A stretch of DNA of 64,000 nucleotides from Alopecurus myosuroides (Eukaryota > Streptophyta > Magnoliopsida > Poales > Poaceae), in assembly GCA_028641055.1 (NCBI GenBank), contig CM054060.1:299401835-299465834 (forward strand). The letters are read 5' to 3'. Both the position numbers and the translations under genes were made by a program. The notes below the pieces were generated by a model, which saw only the letters and a list, made by a program, of their open reading frames with translations, had not been told where the DNA came from and did no database searches. This document shows positions 11,132 through 22,807 of the stretch, piece by piece (the first letter of the stretch is position 1; each line of letters starts with the position of its first letter).

Positions 11132-11214
11132 AAATCCTCGACTGCGATCAGACCAGAAGTTGCTCGCCTGGAGGATCCGGAAGAATATCTAAACAAGCGT
11201 TCGCGGGCTGTAAG

Positions 11215-11962
11215 AACGACGATCCACGTAGAACTGACGTGGTCTGAGCCCGACTCTAGGTGTGGTGAAGTACGTAGCATCGACTCCCTGTGCTCCAAAG
11301 CGTGGAATCCCAGTGTAACCAGCACCAAGGTTGAGGAGTGGACCTCTGATCGGCTCGTAACCTCTAGCATCTGGCAGACGACGCCCAACTGGCTGATCGA
11401 AACGTGCAAAGCGCTCGTCTCCAACAAAATCTGTGGTGTAAGTCGCCAGATGAGTCAAAGCAAGGTAGAGCTGCTCCCTGACTGAAGCCAACTCCTGAGA
11501 TAGTGTGCTGGCAAGTGCGTCACTGTGTCTCACAAACTGAGCGGTGGTGTGCAGCCTGGAGTTATCATGCTCATAAACATCCAAGTTGTCGTAGAGAGTG
11601 AAGTGAGCTCCCTCCGAAGTGATGTAACCACGGGGGATGTGGCGATAGATGGAATCGTCAAATCCCCAGTAGTCAGCACGAAGGACGGTGAGGCTCACAT
11701 AAGCTGCCTGCTGCACAGCCATATCCACTGTGGAACCCACTGCCTCGTAGCGGTGGACTACGCTCATGCCATCATCTGACAGGATGTAGACGATAGCCTG
11801 GTAGTAGGTCTGCTCAAACTCTCGCTGCTTCTCGTAGACCTGGTACTCTGGTGGCCAACGGAACCCCAGATAAGTTACCATGTCTCTCAGCATCTCCGGA
11901 TAACCGGCAGTGCTCTCACAACGAGTCATACGAACCACCTGCGGGTAGAACCTGAGATCCAT
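11215..11962 (-). pseudogene. Second, truncated copy of the Tekay leader ORF
   Basis: This is the tandem duplicate of the leader ORF at 21449-22264, starting at the ATG at 11960-11962. The coordinate offset to the other copy (10302) equals the offset between the two LTR starts, so the copies are exactly collinear. Differences are few, about a dozen over 740 bases by eye, and none creates a stop. The copy is cut at about 11215, within its last 25 codons, where unrelated sequence joins and the frame runs on by chance. Confidence 0.7.
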
Positions 11963-12491
11963 CTGCAGATGATTCGGGGAAAAACTTTGATTAGACGCCG
12001 GTAGAAGAACTGAAGTGGAAGGTAACAACAAGGTTCCAACGGACGAAAAGGATGTTGAGAATAACAGGATATCGAAGCAACATTCGGGAAACACGAGACC
12101 AAAACTCCTGAGGTACTACGGAAAACCCATCCGGTCTTCTAAAGGATCAATATCTACTGCTTAAGGAATAGAGGATCTGCTTCCGGGGGTTACACGCCTC
12201 CGTTCTCAATCGTGAGTAGGCAACATGATACATCATGTCACAACCACCTCCATTCCTATGGTCTAGTAGATATAACCATCCTAGAGAAACCAGGATACGT
12301 GAAATCCTAACTTGAAAGTTTAGATGAGAAGGGAGAACAACGTTGCACTTCCTTACCAGAAAAGGGAGGGTGGGTGGGGAAAGAAATAAAAGAACAGAAT
12401 TCCTACTCTCACGTTTCATTTTTCCTATATAGCTACAAAATAGTTTCTAGACTCAAATGCGACCAGTAAAAGGGATCCTACGGGCAGATAG

Positions 12492-12503
12492 GCTCTGATA
12501 CCA
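12492..12503 (-). promoter_or_regulatory. Primer binding site, second Tekay copy
   Basis: On the minus strand this reads TGGTATCAGAGC, complementary to the 3' end of initiator-Met tRNA, two bases from the LTR end. Its presence outside the left LTR proves that a second internal region once lay to the left. Confidence 0.85.
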
Positions 12504-12505
12504 TT

Positions 12506-15500
12506 TGTCGCACCCGGACTTCTATAGGATACTCACCGGGCCGTTGAATAGTAGATGATTGGATTACGGGGCCTACCTGCACCCGCACCTCTTACGAGTA
12601 GGCCAACACATATAGTGTGACAACCAATCTCTACTATCCACCGTCGGTGTAAACCATCCCATAGAGATCAGGATACTACCATTGACGTACTTCATACCAT
12701 ACACACATGGTACGTCAACGGCGTTTAACAAAATGATAGCGCAACATATCTCTAAGACACAAAGAAATAGAAATAAGTTGCAAATGGCTCTCACTAGAGC
12801 AGAGATAGCAAATACAACCATGCAGAGGACACATGTCCCAACAATTCATCATTACATCACAACGGAAGCATCCAAAGTGTCTGAGTACAGACAAACCAAA
12901 TAGGCCTAGGAGGCCGGGAATGAAAAGAAAACGGAGCCCATCCACGTAGTCTCGGATCCTGCCCGGGTCCGCTATCTACTCGTCAACAGCCTCGTCGTAC
13001 TCCACGTAGTAGCCTCCATGGGGATCCTCGGAACCGTAGTCTGCAGAACACGCAGCCCCATAGGGGTCAGTACAGACAAGTACTGGCAAGCAAGACTCAC
13101 AATTCACCAAAGTGTACCCGGCAACACCAGGTACAGATGCTTTAGGTTCAACGGAAGAATAGGTGATACAAAAGTACGGCAGCGGGCTGCAGTAGCCAAC
13201 TACAGAGACACGCTACAACTTCCGGCTAACAGAAAGAGATAAGATAGCGTATCGTAACCAACTATTACTAACCACCAAACAAACCCATCCAATGTTACCC
13301 CCTACTAAGGAAGCAGCCCAAGGATAACTCACACTGTTGATTAGGGTGACATCATTCTTATGGTGGAAGTAATCTATATTACTAGTCAAGTTATTATAGT
13401 TAGATGTAAGTTGTCTGAGTACTTGTTAGCCAGCACTTGCACCAAGTCATCCATAACCGCGGACAACACGACTTCTCGAGAAGATTTAACCCTGCAGGGA
13501 TGCACCAATGTAGCCGTACACGTAAGAATATCCCGCCAGATGGAAATGCACTTCCACCAAGCGAGGCACTCAACACAACCCAACTCTTCTTCGCATCAAG
13601 CCCAAAGAACCCCGTGCAATTGAGCGCACGACTAATCGAGCCCCACGAAGAAAAGGGGACCCTAATATCACTCTAAGAACGTGTCTCCCTAAATGCCGAC
13701 TACAAAAGCTCCACCCTGGCCACGGGTTCGCACCTGCATATGCATGCGGCAAATGGAAAACCCGAACTATGAGGCGATTTGGACGAGATGCGAATCGAAT
13801 CAAATTGAGGGGGGCGCCCATACACGCTTCCCACATGCGGTTAGTGCGCTCATCATGGATCAGTAGACAAGACCCTTTTCCTAATTAGGGTCGACACTAG
13901 CAGGCCTCAAAACCACGCCGGGCCTCCTGCCGGTGCCTTATCATCAAATTATTATTACCCATAGCATTAACAGATTGTTGTTTAAACTTCGAGCCCACAG
14001 AACATAATAAAATATGGTAAAAGAAGTAACGGACATCAGACTCGAGCACAAGCAACCCTAAGCATGCTAGTAAGACACAGGCAACAAGCAATGGGGTTAT
14101 AGGTGTGGAGGTGAGGCAATATCAGGGTTATAGAATAACATGTGATAGGATCGGGACACAAGCAACGATTCATATGGCTAGTAGAATAGACAACGGAAAG
14201 TATCGGTATCCAGTGTGGAAAGGACACCATGGTTCATGTGAGTGAATACTTGCCTGCAAACTCAGTAGCCTGGTACTGAGCTAACTCCTTAGAAGTAGTG
14301 TCGTAAACCTCGTCTGTCTCAACGTCGTCGTCTATTCGAGAAGAAGCAAACAAACAACGAAGAGAGACGAACAATCAATAACATGGCATAATGCACAAAC
14401 ATGGGATGATGCATGACAACTTAATTGGTGCATCAAAGATAAACTAATTGACATGGTAACATAATTAAATGGGCTCATATGCAATTTAGATTGCATATGG
14501 AAAGCCCATGAATTAAGGTTGAATTAAATGATCTACAAGTAACCATCATGTGAAAGTAGATTAGAATGATGCATGGATGATGAAAACAAAAAGGAAACAA
14601 CAATAGCTTCAATTTGATATGTTGTTTACCAAGTTTGGAATTTTATTTATTAAGTTATGAAATTTGGCTTCTTAAATGAGTTACACAAGTATTTGTTGTT
14701 TTCACCAATTTTAATTGTTCAAATTAGATAACAAAGTTCATATTTGGAAAGAACACAAAATTTTAGGTGGAATACATGTTTCATTTGTTGAGAAAGGAAT
14801 TAAAATGAATTACTTATGAATTAAACAAGTGTAAACAAGATTTAAATGAATTTAAATCAAGTATTAATATTAATTGAATTTTATTTGTTCAAAACATCAA
14901 ATAAAATTCATATTTTAAAAGATTACATTTTTCTGGTTTGAAAACATATTTTATATGTCCCAAAAGAATTTAATTTGACCAAGTTATGAATTTAGCAATT
15001 TTACATGATTTAAACAAGGTTTAAATTATTTAACCAATTTTAATTATTCAAAACATGAAACAAAGTTTATATTTGGAAAGGTGGTTCAATTTAGCATGAA
15101 AAACATATTTTATATGGGCCATTTAAATTACATTTGAATTAGTTAGGAATTTAACCAAATTTAAAAGGAGTTGTTTGAATTTGAATTTTAAAAAAAATTG
15201 AAATGTTCAAAACAGTGAACAAATGCGTTAAACAGGTAGAGAATTAAATTTGGGTTGGAAAACATATTTTATTTATTTTATTTGGAGTTGTTATGCCAAA
15301 GTTATTCATATTTGAAATGTGTGGGCTAATCTGCAATTTTAAAAAGCATACAGTTTGGTCCAGGGGCCTAGCTGCGAAATTAAATTCCAGAATAGGTCCC
15401 TGGGACATTTCTTACGCGCCCAAAGCCACCCCTGGGTCACTGGCAGTGGGCCAGTGCCCAGCTGTGCCCTGCGTGGCCGCGGGTGTGGGCCTACGTGGCC

Positions 15501-16807
15501 ATTGCTGCCACTGGCAGGTGGGCCTGCGCACTTGCGTGGCAAAGGCAAAAATTTGGGGATTTAATCCCGCGGGCTGGGAATCGAACCCATGCCCTTGCGT
15601 GCTGGTGCGCTGTGATGTTGCCACTGCGGTGGCGAAACGTTTTTGTCAGATAGGAGGCGCGCGCAAGTATAAGGTTCAGTTTCGACAGTGTGACTGAAAC
15701 TGAAGAAAAATTTCAGTTAACTCAAATCCATCGAGGGGTCGTTGGTCGCCGGCGGCGAGCTGCTGCTGCTCGTGGTGCTGCGTGTCCGTGGACAGGTGCA
15801 TGGCACCGTGTGCGTGTGTGTGCTTGCAGAGAGGAGGGAGAGGAGAAGGAGACAGAGGGGAAGCTCACCCTCTCTGAAGACGTAGCAGAGGCTCGGGGTG
15901 GACGACGGCGGCGACAGAGGCACGGACGGCGGTGACAATCTGGGAGCTTCCAGCCGTGGTCGAGGAAGCGAGGAGGACGGCGGCAGTACGGGGGCTCGAT
16001 CCCCGTGCTCAGCCCGCGCGGAGAAGCATCGTGGGCGCGGCGATCGCCGGAGTTTCAGTACGGTGGTGGTGCGGTGGCGTGCAGAGAGGAGAAACAGGGC
16101 GGCGAGGGAGAGAAAGAGAGGAGAAGAAAGCGGCGGCGGCGAGGAGAAGGAAGGAGGGAGAGGGCTAGCCCTAGGGCACGACCTGGGAGAGTAGTTATAG
16201 GGGGAGGGAGCAGGTGACCTCCCTGCTCGGTGGGGAGCCCCCCTCCGCTCTCTGTCTCCGTACGGAGGTAGGGGAAAGCGACAGGGGGGTAGCAGGCCGT
16301 GGGCTGGGCCTGGCTGGTGGGCGCAACCCACTTGGCTGGCCTGCCCCTCTCTGCTTTTTTTTTATTATTCTGTTTCTTTTTTTTTGCAGAAAATGAATAG
16401 GAAGAAAAGAGGTAGTTTTAGGGTTAGAAAAATTAGGGTATAATGTTTATAGTTTAGTTATTGTGAAAGCACAGGTGTGCAACTTTCTGTTTTTCAAAAA
16501 TTTCAAAATGGTTGCTGTTTGTATTTTATTTGAATTTGATTGAATTTTGATATTAAATGAATAATTAAAGAGAACAATTTAATAGTTTGAGCTTTCTATT
16601 TTATTGGAAACAAATGGATGTTTTATTTGAATATTTCTATTTGGAAAATGTAACAGAACAAGTATGAAACAAAAATTTGAAAATTGGTTTGAAATTCAAA
16701 TGGAAAACAACAGAAAAACAATTGCAATGATTATGATGATATGATGCAAAACATAATTTAACAAAAAACAAACATTCTAGGGTTGTTTTCATACTTGGGA
16801 TGTTACA
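12506..16807 (-). repeat. Tekay LTR, left copy (3' LTR of the complete unit)
   Basis: It begins TGTCGCACCC and ends GATGTTACA on the plus strand, so it has the canonical TG...CA termini, and is 4302 bases long. It has three composition zones: mixed sequence with small hairpins (12506-14400), a very AT-rich block (about 14400-15300), and a GC-rich, G/A-skewed block (about 15400-16350) that is the likely promoter/leader side for minus-strand transcription. Short frames inside it are not conserved coding sequence. It matches 22808-27124 with a few percent difference or less. Confidence 0.9.
12679..12721. repeat. Inverted repeat (hairpin) inside Tekay LTR, left copy
   Basis: Twelve-base arms starting CCATTGACGTAC surround a 19-base loop. 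This copy has one mismatch in the right arm (CAACGG for CAATGG), whereas the copy at 22981-23023 is perfect. A role in RNA structure or 3'-end formation is possible but only inferred. Confidence 0.6.
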
Positions 16808-16826
16808 AAACGCCCCCCCCCCTGAA
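16808..16826 (-). promoter_or_regulatory. Polypurine tract of the Tekay element
   Basis: Read on the minus strand this is a purine run with an uninterrupted block of ten or more G, directly upstream of the 3' LTR. It is the expected primer for plus-strand DNA synthesis in reverse transcription. Confidence 0.75.
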
Positions 16827-16846
16827 GGAATCGCGCCCCGAGATTC

Positions 16847-19800
16847 CTACTGAGAAGAGAAAAGGTCCGGATACTTCTTGCGAAGATCCTCTTCGGTCTC
16901 CCACGTTGCCTCTTTATCGGAATGATGAGACCACTGCACTTTTAAGAACTTGGTGCTCTTGTTGCGAGTCTTACGCTCGGTCTCATCGAGAATGCGAACA
17001 GGGTGCTCTTCATAAAAGAGGTCTTCTTGCAGATCAATGGAATCATGATCAACTGCACGACCTGGATCTTTGAAGCACTTCTTGAGCTGTGACACGTGAA
17101 ACACATCGTGCACCTTGGATAGTTTTTCTGGAAGTTCAAGACGATAGGCATTTTCCGCACGCCTTGAGAGAATGTTGAAAGGACCAATGTATCTCGGTGC
17201 TAGCTTTCCTTTGACACCAAAACGATGAGTGCCTCTGAGGGGAGTTACACGGAGATATGCTTTGTCTCCAGCTGCATAGACCATGTCCCTGTGTTTGCTG
17301 TCATAGTAGCTTTTCTGACGAGACTGGGCAATCTTGAGATTGTCACGAATGATGCGAACTTTCTCTTCGGCTTCCTTAACAATGTCAGGGCCTAAGAGTG
17401 AACGTTCACCAGCTCCAGACCAATTGATTGGACTCCTGCATCTGCGGCCATAGAGAGCCTCAAATGGTGCCATGCCTAGGCTTGCCTGGAAGCTGTTGTT
17501 GTAGGAGAATTCAGCATATGGAAGACATTCCTCCCATTTCATGCCAAAGGAGATACCACATGCTCTGAGCATATCCTCGAGAATCTGATTGACTCTTTTC
17601 GACTTGCCCTTGAGACTGAGGGTGATAAGCTGTGCTGAACAGAAGTTTGGTGCCCAATGCTTCTTGGAAACTTTTCCAGAAATGAGAAGTGAATATGCTT
17701 CCACGGTCTGAGCTAATTTCCAATGGAACACCATGAAGAGGAACAATCTTTGTTGTGTACAGCTCTGCTAACTGGCTAGCTGAGATTGTCTCTTTGACAG
17801 GAAAGAAGTGAGCTACTTTAGTGAGTCGATCAATGACAACGAAGATTGCATCGTTGCCCTTCTTGGACTTTGGGAAACCAGTGACAAAGTCCATTTCAAT
17901 CATGTCCCACTTCCACTCAGGGATTTTCAGAGGTTGGAGAAGACCGGCTGTTTTCTGATGAACTGCCTTAACACATTGACAAACGTTGCATTCAGAAACG
18001 TATTGAGCAATTTCACGTTTCATGCTAGGCCACCAATACAGTATCTTGAGATCCTGGTACATCTTTGTACTTCCAAGGTGTATGGAGAGAGGAGTTTCAG
18101 GAGCCTCCTTGAGAATGACATCTTTGAGACTTTGAATTTGAGGAACTGCAATGCGTCCTTCGAAGAACACAGTTCCCTTGTCATCAATTGAAAAGGACTT
18201 AAATTTCTCCTTGCCTTGTTTGATGTGCTCTACCATCTTCTTGATTTCAGCATCACGAAGTTGTTCAGAACGAATCTTGTCCTCGAGAGTTGGACTGGTT
18301 GTCAAGTTTGCAAGATAGCCTTGAGGAACAAGACCAAGGTTGAGCTTCTGGAATTCTTCATGAAGTGGAGGTTGGCTTTCCATGATCCTGAGATTATTGC
18401 AATACGACTTGCGACTGAGAGCATCGGCCATAACATTAGCCTTGCCTGGAGTGTAAGAAATGGTAAGATCAAAGTCTTTGATCTTTTCAATCCATCTCTT
18501 TTGTCTGAGGTTTAGATCTGGCTGAGTGAAGATGTATTTCAGACTCTTATGATCGGAAAAGATTTCAGTGCGATTACCCAACAAGTATTGTCTCCATTTC
18601 TTGAGGGCAAACACAACTGCTGCAAGTTCTAGGTCATGAGTGGGATAATTGAGCTCATGGGTGTTCAACTGACGTGAAGCATAAGACACAACTTGACGTT
18701 CTTGCATAAGAACTGCACCTAGACCTTGGAGAGAAGCATCACAGAATATCTGGAAAGGTTTGGTAGTATCTGGGCCAACCAGAACTGGTGTAGAAGTGAG
18801 TTTAGTCTTGAGGAGGTTGAAACTTTCATCACATTGTGGAGACCAGACGAACTTCTTGTCCTTCTTTGTGAGGTCAGTGAGAGGTTTGGCAATCTTGGAG
18901 AAGTTTTGGACGAAACGACGACAATAGCTAGCCAAGCCAAGAAAACTTCTTACTTGCTTCACCATCTTAGGAGGTTTCCAATCAACAATTGCTCTAACCT
19001 TTTCTGGATCAATGGCTATGCCCTTGGCAGAGATGACATGACCAAGGTAAGCAACTTCTGAAATCCAGAACTCACATTTGGAGAATTTGGCATAGAGACG
19101 ATACTCGCGAAGTTTCAAGAGAGTTAGACGAAGATGTTCTTCATGCTCTTCCTCGGATTTGGAGTAGACAAGAATATCATCAAGATATACCACAACGAAC
19201 TTGTCGAGGTATTCATGGAAGACAGAATTCATGAGTCGAGAGAAGGTCGCCGGTGCATTGGTGAGACCAAAGGACATGACGGTGTATTCATATAGACCGT
19301 AGCGAGTGGTGAAGGTTGTCTTTGGAATATCTTCTTTTCTGATCTTTATTTGATGGTAACCCATTCTCAAGTCCAGCTTGGAGAATATTGAGGCTCCAGC
19401 AAGTTGATCAAAAAGATCATCGATACGAGGAATTGGATACTTGTTTTTGATGGTTTTCTCGTTAAGAGGACGATAGTCAACCACGCGTCTCTTTGTTTGA
19501 TCCTTCTTCGCAACGAACAGAGTTGGGCAACCCCAAGCCGAGGAACTAGGTTGAATGTAACCTTTCTCCATGTACATATCGATTTGCTCCTTTAACAGTT
19601 TCAGTTCAGGAGGAGCTATCTTGTATGGATGCTTAGAGATTGGAGCAGTACCTGGTTCAAGTTCGATCACGAACTCAACTGCTCTGTCCGGAGGCATTCC
19701 TGGCAATTCTTCTGGAAAGACGTCAGGGAATTCGCAAACCACCGGAACATTTTCGAGTAGAGGTAGAGGTTTTGCATCGAGTGTGCATAGCTGAATGGAA

Positions 19801-21239
19801 CTTGATTCATGTGGAGAATAGACTATCTGGCCAGAAGGGTGGAACAGAGTTATTGACTTTTGAGCACAGTCAATTTTTGCTTTATTGGTCTTCAGCCAAT
19901 CCATACCAAGAATGACATCAATGTCAGAATTTCCCAGCAACATGAGAGAAGCGAGGAATATGCGACCTCCAATTAGGATTTGATTGTCCTTACTTATCTT
20001 GGAAGTCAACATTTGAGATCCCGGGGAGTGAACAGTGATTTGATTGCTTAGTGGAACCACAATTAGGTTGTTTGTTGTAGCAAAGATCTTTGACACAAAA
20101 GAATGTGATGCTCCGGTATCAAACAACACTTTAGCTGGAAAAGAGTTTACGGGGAATGTACCGAGAACGACGTCAGGAGCTTCCTCAGCTTTGTCAATCT
20201 TGACATGATTCACCCTTGCGCTCCTCCCGACAGGCCTGTTGTTGGAGTTGAAGGCCTTATGCGGGGGAGCGCGCACCATTGCCTGGTTTGTGTTAGGACG
20301 AGGTGGTGGTGGAGGTAGCTGCCTCTGCGTGCACTTGTCGACGTAGTGTCCCGTCTGCTTGCACTTGAAGCAAGTGACGACACGAGGAGGACATGGCCTT
20401 GGCTGCCCCATCGAACCCCTTGGATCATGCATCTGAGCTGGGTTGGGTGGGCGGGGAGCAAAGCCTGGAGAAGTTTGGGCGTATGGAGCCCGAGTGACAG
20501 CACCATTTGGCACCCAGATGCGGCGCTTCTGCGTAGGGGTGGTCATGTTGGAGGAGGAACCACCCTCACGCGAGTGCTTGTGAGACTCCTCGAACGCCTT
20601 GCGCCCATTTTCTTCATTGAGCGCGGTGTTAACGAGATCCTCGAAGCTGTTGGCCTTGATATTGGTGAGGGCATACTTGAGTTCCGGGTTAAAACCTCTG
20701 CGGAACGTTGCCATCTTCTTAGCTTCAGTGGACACCTCGTCTCCAGCGTATTGAGCGAGGCGATTGAACTCACTCTGATAGCCGATGACGTCCAGCTTGC
20801 CCTGCTTGAGAGAGCAAAACTCTTCACGCATCCTTTCCATGAGACCATCTGGAATGTGGTGCTTCAGGAAGGCTTCCTTGAAACAACCCCACGTGACTGG
20901 CATCCCAGTTCTCATGGCCTGGAAATTTTCCCACCACGAAGCTGCCTGACCCTTCAGCAGATAGGAGGCATAGTTGACTTTGTGTTCTTCAGCTACGTGT
21001 GCAATCTCCAGAGCCTTGGCTATCTCACGGATCCAGTCATCAGCGTCCAGAGGCTCGCGTGTGGCCACGAAAGCTTTTGGGCCCAGACTGAGAAACTCCT
21101 TGATACTGACTCGTGGAGCTGTCTGGTGGATGTGCTGATTAGCCTGAAACTGGGCCATCTGCGTCATGACTTGGGTCATCTGAGTCAACAGCTCCGCGAT
21201 TGGCGGTGGCTCAGGCGTGTTGTTCCTTGTTGGAGGCAT
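16847..21239 (-). pseudogene. Tekay gypsy gag-pol polyprotein with chromodomain, one frameshift
   Basis: The ATG at 21237-21239 opens 1242 codons. Order: gag capsid (residues about 60-250), a CCHC knuckle [14 protein letters not shown] (about 287-300), the protease active site FDTGASHSF (about 371), reverse transcriptase with YLDDILVYS (about 684), RNase H with [10 protein letters not shown], then an integrase with its zinc-binding Cys pair and catalytic Asp segments (MDFVTGF and SSDRGSIF). At a T-run on the plus strand (17596-17599) one extra base shifts the frame. The integrase C-terminus and a chromodomain (about 16990-16860, with ATWETEEDL) continue in the other frame to a stop at 16847. 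Apart from that single base I see no damage. The chromodomain would target integration to particular chromatin. Confidence 0.9.
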
Positions 21240-21448
21240 CCTGAATGGAAATGCATTTTAGCACAACAATAGAAAGGGATAGACTTGGCAACCGAAAGAG
21301 AGATTATTCCGACACATGAATAGATAACCAACAGGTACACCATCACATGTTCAATTACATCAGAATATCCAACACACCATAAATGGTTCGAATGCGAAAG
21401 GATAACTAAACATAGCTAGGAATAGATACATCGGTACTCCCATGCTCA
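21240..21448 (-). other. Untranslated spacer between leader ORF and gag
   Basis: About 200 bases between the leader ORF stop and the gag ATG. No splice or frameshift signal is evident. If gag is made from the same transcript, reinitiation, an internal entry site or splicing would be needed. Confidence 0.4.
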
Positions 21449-22264
21449 TCACGCAGGACGGCGGCTAGGAGTACGGCGAGAGGTACGGTGAGGAGCACGC
21501 CCACGAAAGTATGTGGAACGATGATCCACGTAGAACTGACGTGGTCTGAGCCCGACTCTAGGTGTGGTGAAGTACGTAGCATCGACTCCCTGTGCTCCAA
21601 AGCGTGGAATCCCAGTGTAACCAGCACCAAGGTTGAGGAGTGGACCTCTGATCGGCTCGTAACCTCCAGCATCTGGCAGACGATGCCCAACTGGCTGATC
21701 GAAACGTGCAAAGCGCTCGTCTCCAACAAAATCTGTGGTGTAAGTCGCCAGACGAGTCAAAGCAAGGTAGAGCTGCTCCCTGACTGAAGCCAACTCCTGA
21801 GATAGTGTGCTGGCAAGTGTGTCACTGTGTCTCACAAACTGAGCGGTGGTGTGCAGCCTGGAGTTATCATGCTCATAAACATCCAAGTTGTCGTAGAGAG
21901 TGAAGTGAGCTCCCTCCGAAGTGATGTAACCACGGGGGATGTGGCGATAGATGGAATCGTCAAATCCCCAGTAGTCAGCACGAAGGACGGTGAGGCTCAC
22001 ATAAGCTGCCTGCTGCACAGCCATATCCACTGTGGAACCCACTGCCTCGTAGCGGTGGACTACGCTCATGCCATCATCTGACAGGATGTAGACGATAGCC
22101 TGGTAGTAGGTCTGCTCAAACTCTCGTTGCTGCTCGTAGACCTGGTACTCTGGTGCCCAACGGAACCCCAGATAAGTGACCATGTCTCTCAGCATCTCCG
22201 GATAACCGACAGTGCTCTCACAACGAGTCATACGAACCACCTGCGGGTAGAACCTGAGATCCAT
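21449..22264 (-). CDS. Leader ORF of Tekay element, 271-residue protein of unknown function
   Basis: An open frame starts at the ATG at 22262-22264 (MDLRFYPQVVRMTRCES), about 540 bases inside the 5' LTR and 1 kb ahead of gag. The N-terminal two thirds look like a compact globular domain with many aromatic residues (LGFRWAPEYQVYEQQ, DYWGFDDSIYRHIPRGY). Residues about 150-185 (STLSQELASVREQLYLAL) look helical and possibly coiled-coil. The C-terminus is Arg/Gly/Pro-rich and basic. No retroviral core domain, signal peptide or membrane segment is visible. A second copy in the tandem also stays open. It may be an accessory protein or RNA-binding factor of the element, or a transduced host sequence. 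Function is not assigned. Confidence 0.6.
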   Translation of the reverse strand: MDLRFYPQVVRMTRCESTVGYPEMLRDMVTYLGFRWAPEYQVYEQQREFEQTYYQAIVYILSDDGMSVVHRYEAVGSTVDMAVQQAAYVSLTVLRADYWGFDDSIYRHIPRGYITSEGAHFTLYDNLDVYEHDNSRLHTTAQFVRHSDTLASTLSQELASVREQLYLALTRLATYTTDFVGDERFARFDQPVGHRLPDAGGYEPIRGPLLNLGAGYTGIPRFGAQGVDATYFTTPRVGLRPRQFYVDHRSTYFRGRAPHRTSRRTPSRRPA

Positions 22265-22793
22265 CTACAGATGATTCGGGGAAAAACTTTGATTAGACGC
22301 CGGTAGAAGAACTGAAGTGGAAGGCAACAACAAGGTTCCAACGGACGAAAAGGATGTTGAGAATAACAGGATATCGAAGCAACATTCGGGAAACACGAGA
22401 CCAAAACTCCTGAGGTACTACGGAAAACTCATCCGGGCTTCTAAAGGATCAATATCTACTGCTTAAGGAATAGAGGATCTGCTTCCGGGGCTTACACGCC
22501 TCCGTTCTCAATCGTGAGTTGGCAACATGATAAATCATGTCACAACCACCTCCATTCCTATGGTCTAGTAGATATAACCATCCTAGAGAAACCAGGATAC
22601 GTGAAATCCTAACTTGAAAGTTTAGATGAGAAGGGAGAACAACGTTGCACTTCCTTACGAGAAAAGGGAGGGTGGGTGGGGAAAGAAATAAAAGAACAGA
22701 ATTCCTACTCTCACGTTTCATTTTTCCTATATAGCTACAAAATAGTTTCTAGACTCAACTGCGACCAGTAAAAGGGATCCTACGGGCAGATAG

Positions 22794-22805
22794 GCTCTGA
22801 TACCA
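22794..22805 (-). promoter_or_regulatory. Primer binding site of the complete Tekay unit
   Basis: It reads TGGTATCAGAGC on the minus strand, complementary to the initiator-Met tRNA 3' end, two bases inside the 5' LTR boundary at 22808. It fixes both the LTR edge and the direction of transcription. Confidence 0.9.
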
Positions 22806-22807
22806 TT

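Larger units (their letters stand above)
8396..11214 (+). mobile_element. Tat-type Ty3/gypsy fragment (RNase H to 3' untranslated region), truncated at both ends
   Basis: This fragment starts inside the first RNase H, continues through a second RNase H and the integrase, and then enters non-coding 3' sequence. It has no gag, protease, reverse transcriptase or LTR. The second RNase H with a YFDGS start is the feature that separates Tat-lineage gypsy elements from others. It abuts LINE-3 on the left and the truncated Tekay leader on the right. It is in the opposite orientation to the Tat element at 27125-29930, so the two are not halves of one copy. Confidence 0.7.

Noticed and set aside
12682..12903. 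Short frames repeated in both LTRs as small genes
   Set aside because: They are repeated only because the LTR is repeated; indels and changes break them without bias.
15690..16400. Long frames on both strands of the GC-rich LTR segment (and the matching ones near 26000-26600)
   Set aside because: They are Arg/Gly/Ser/Pro-rich, present in several frames at once, and shifted between the two LTR copies; they are not coding.
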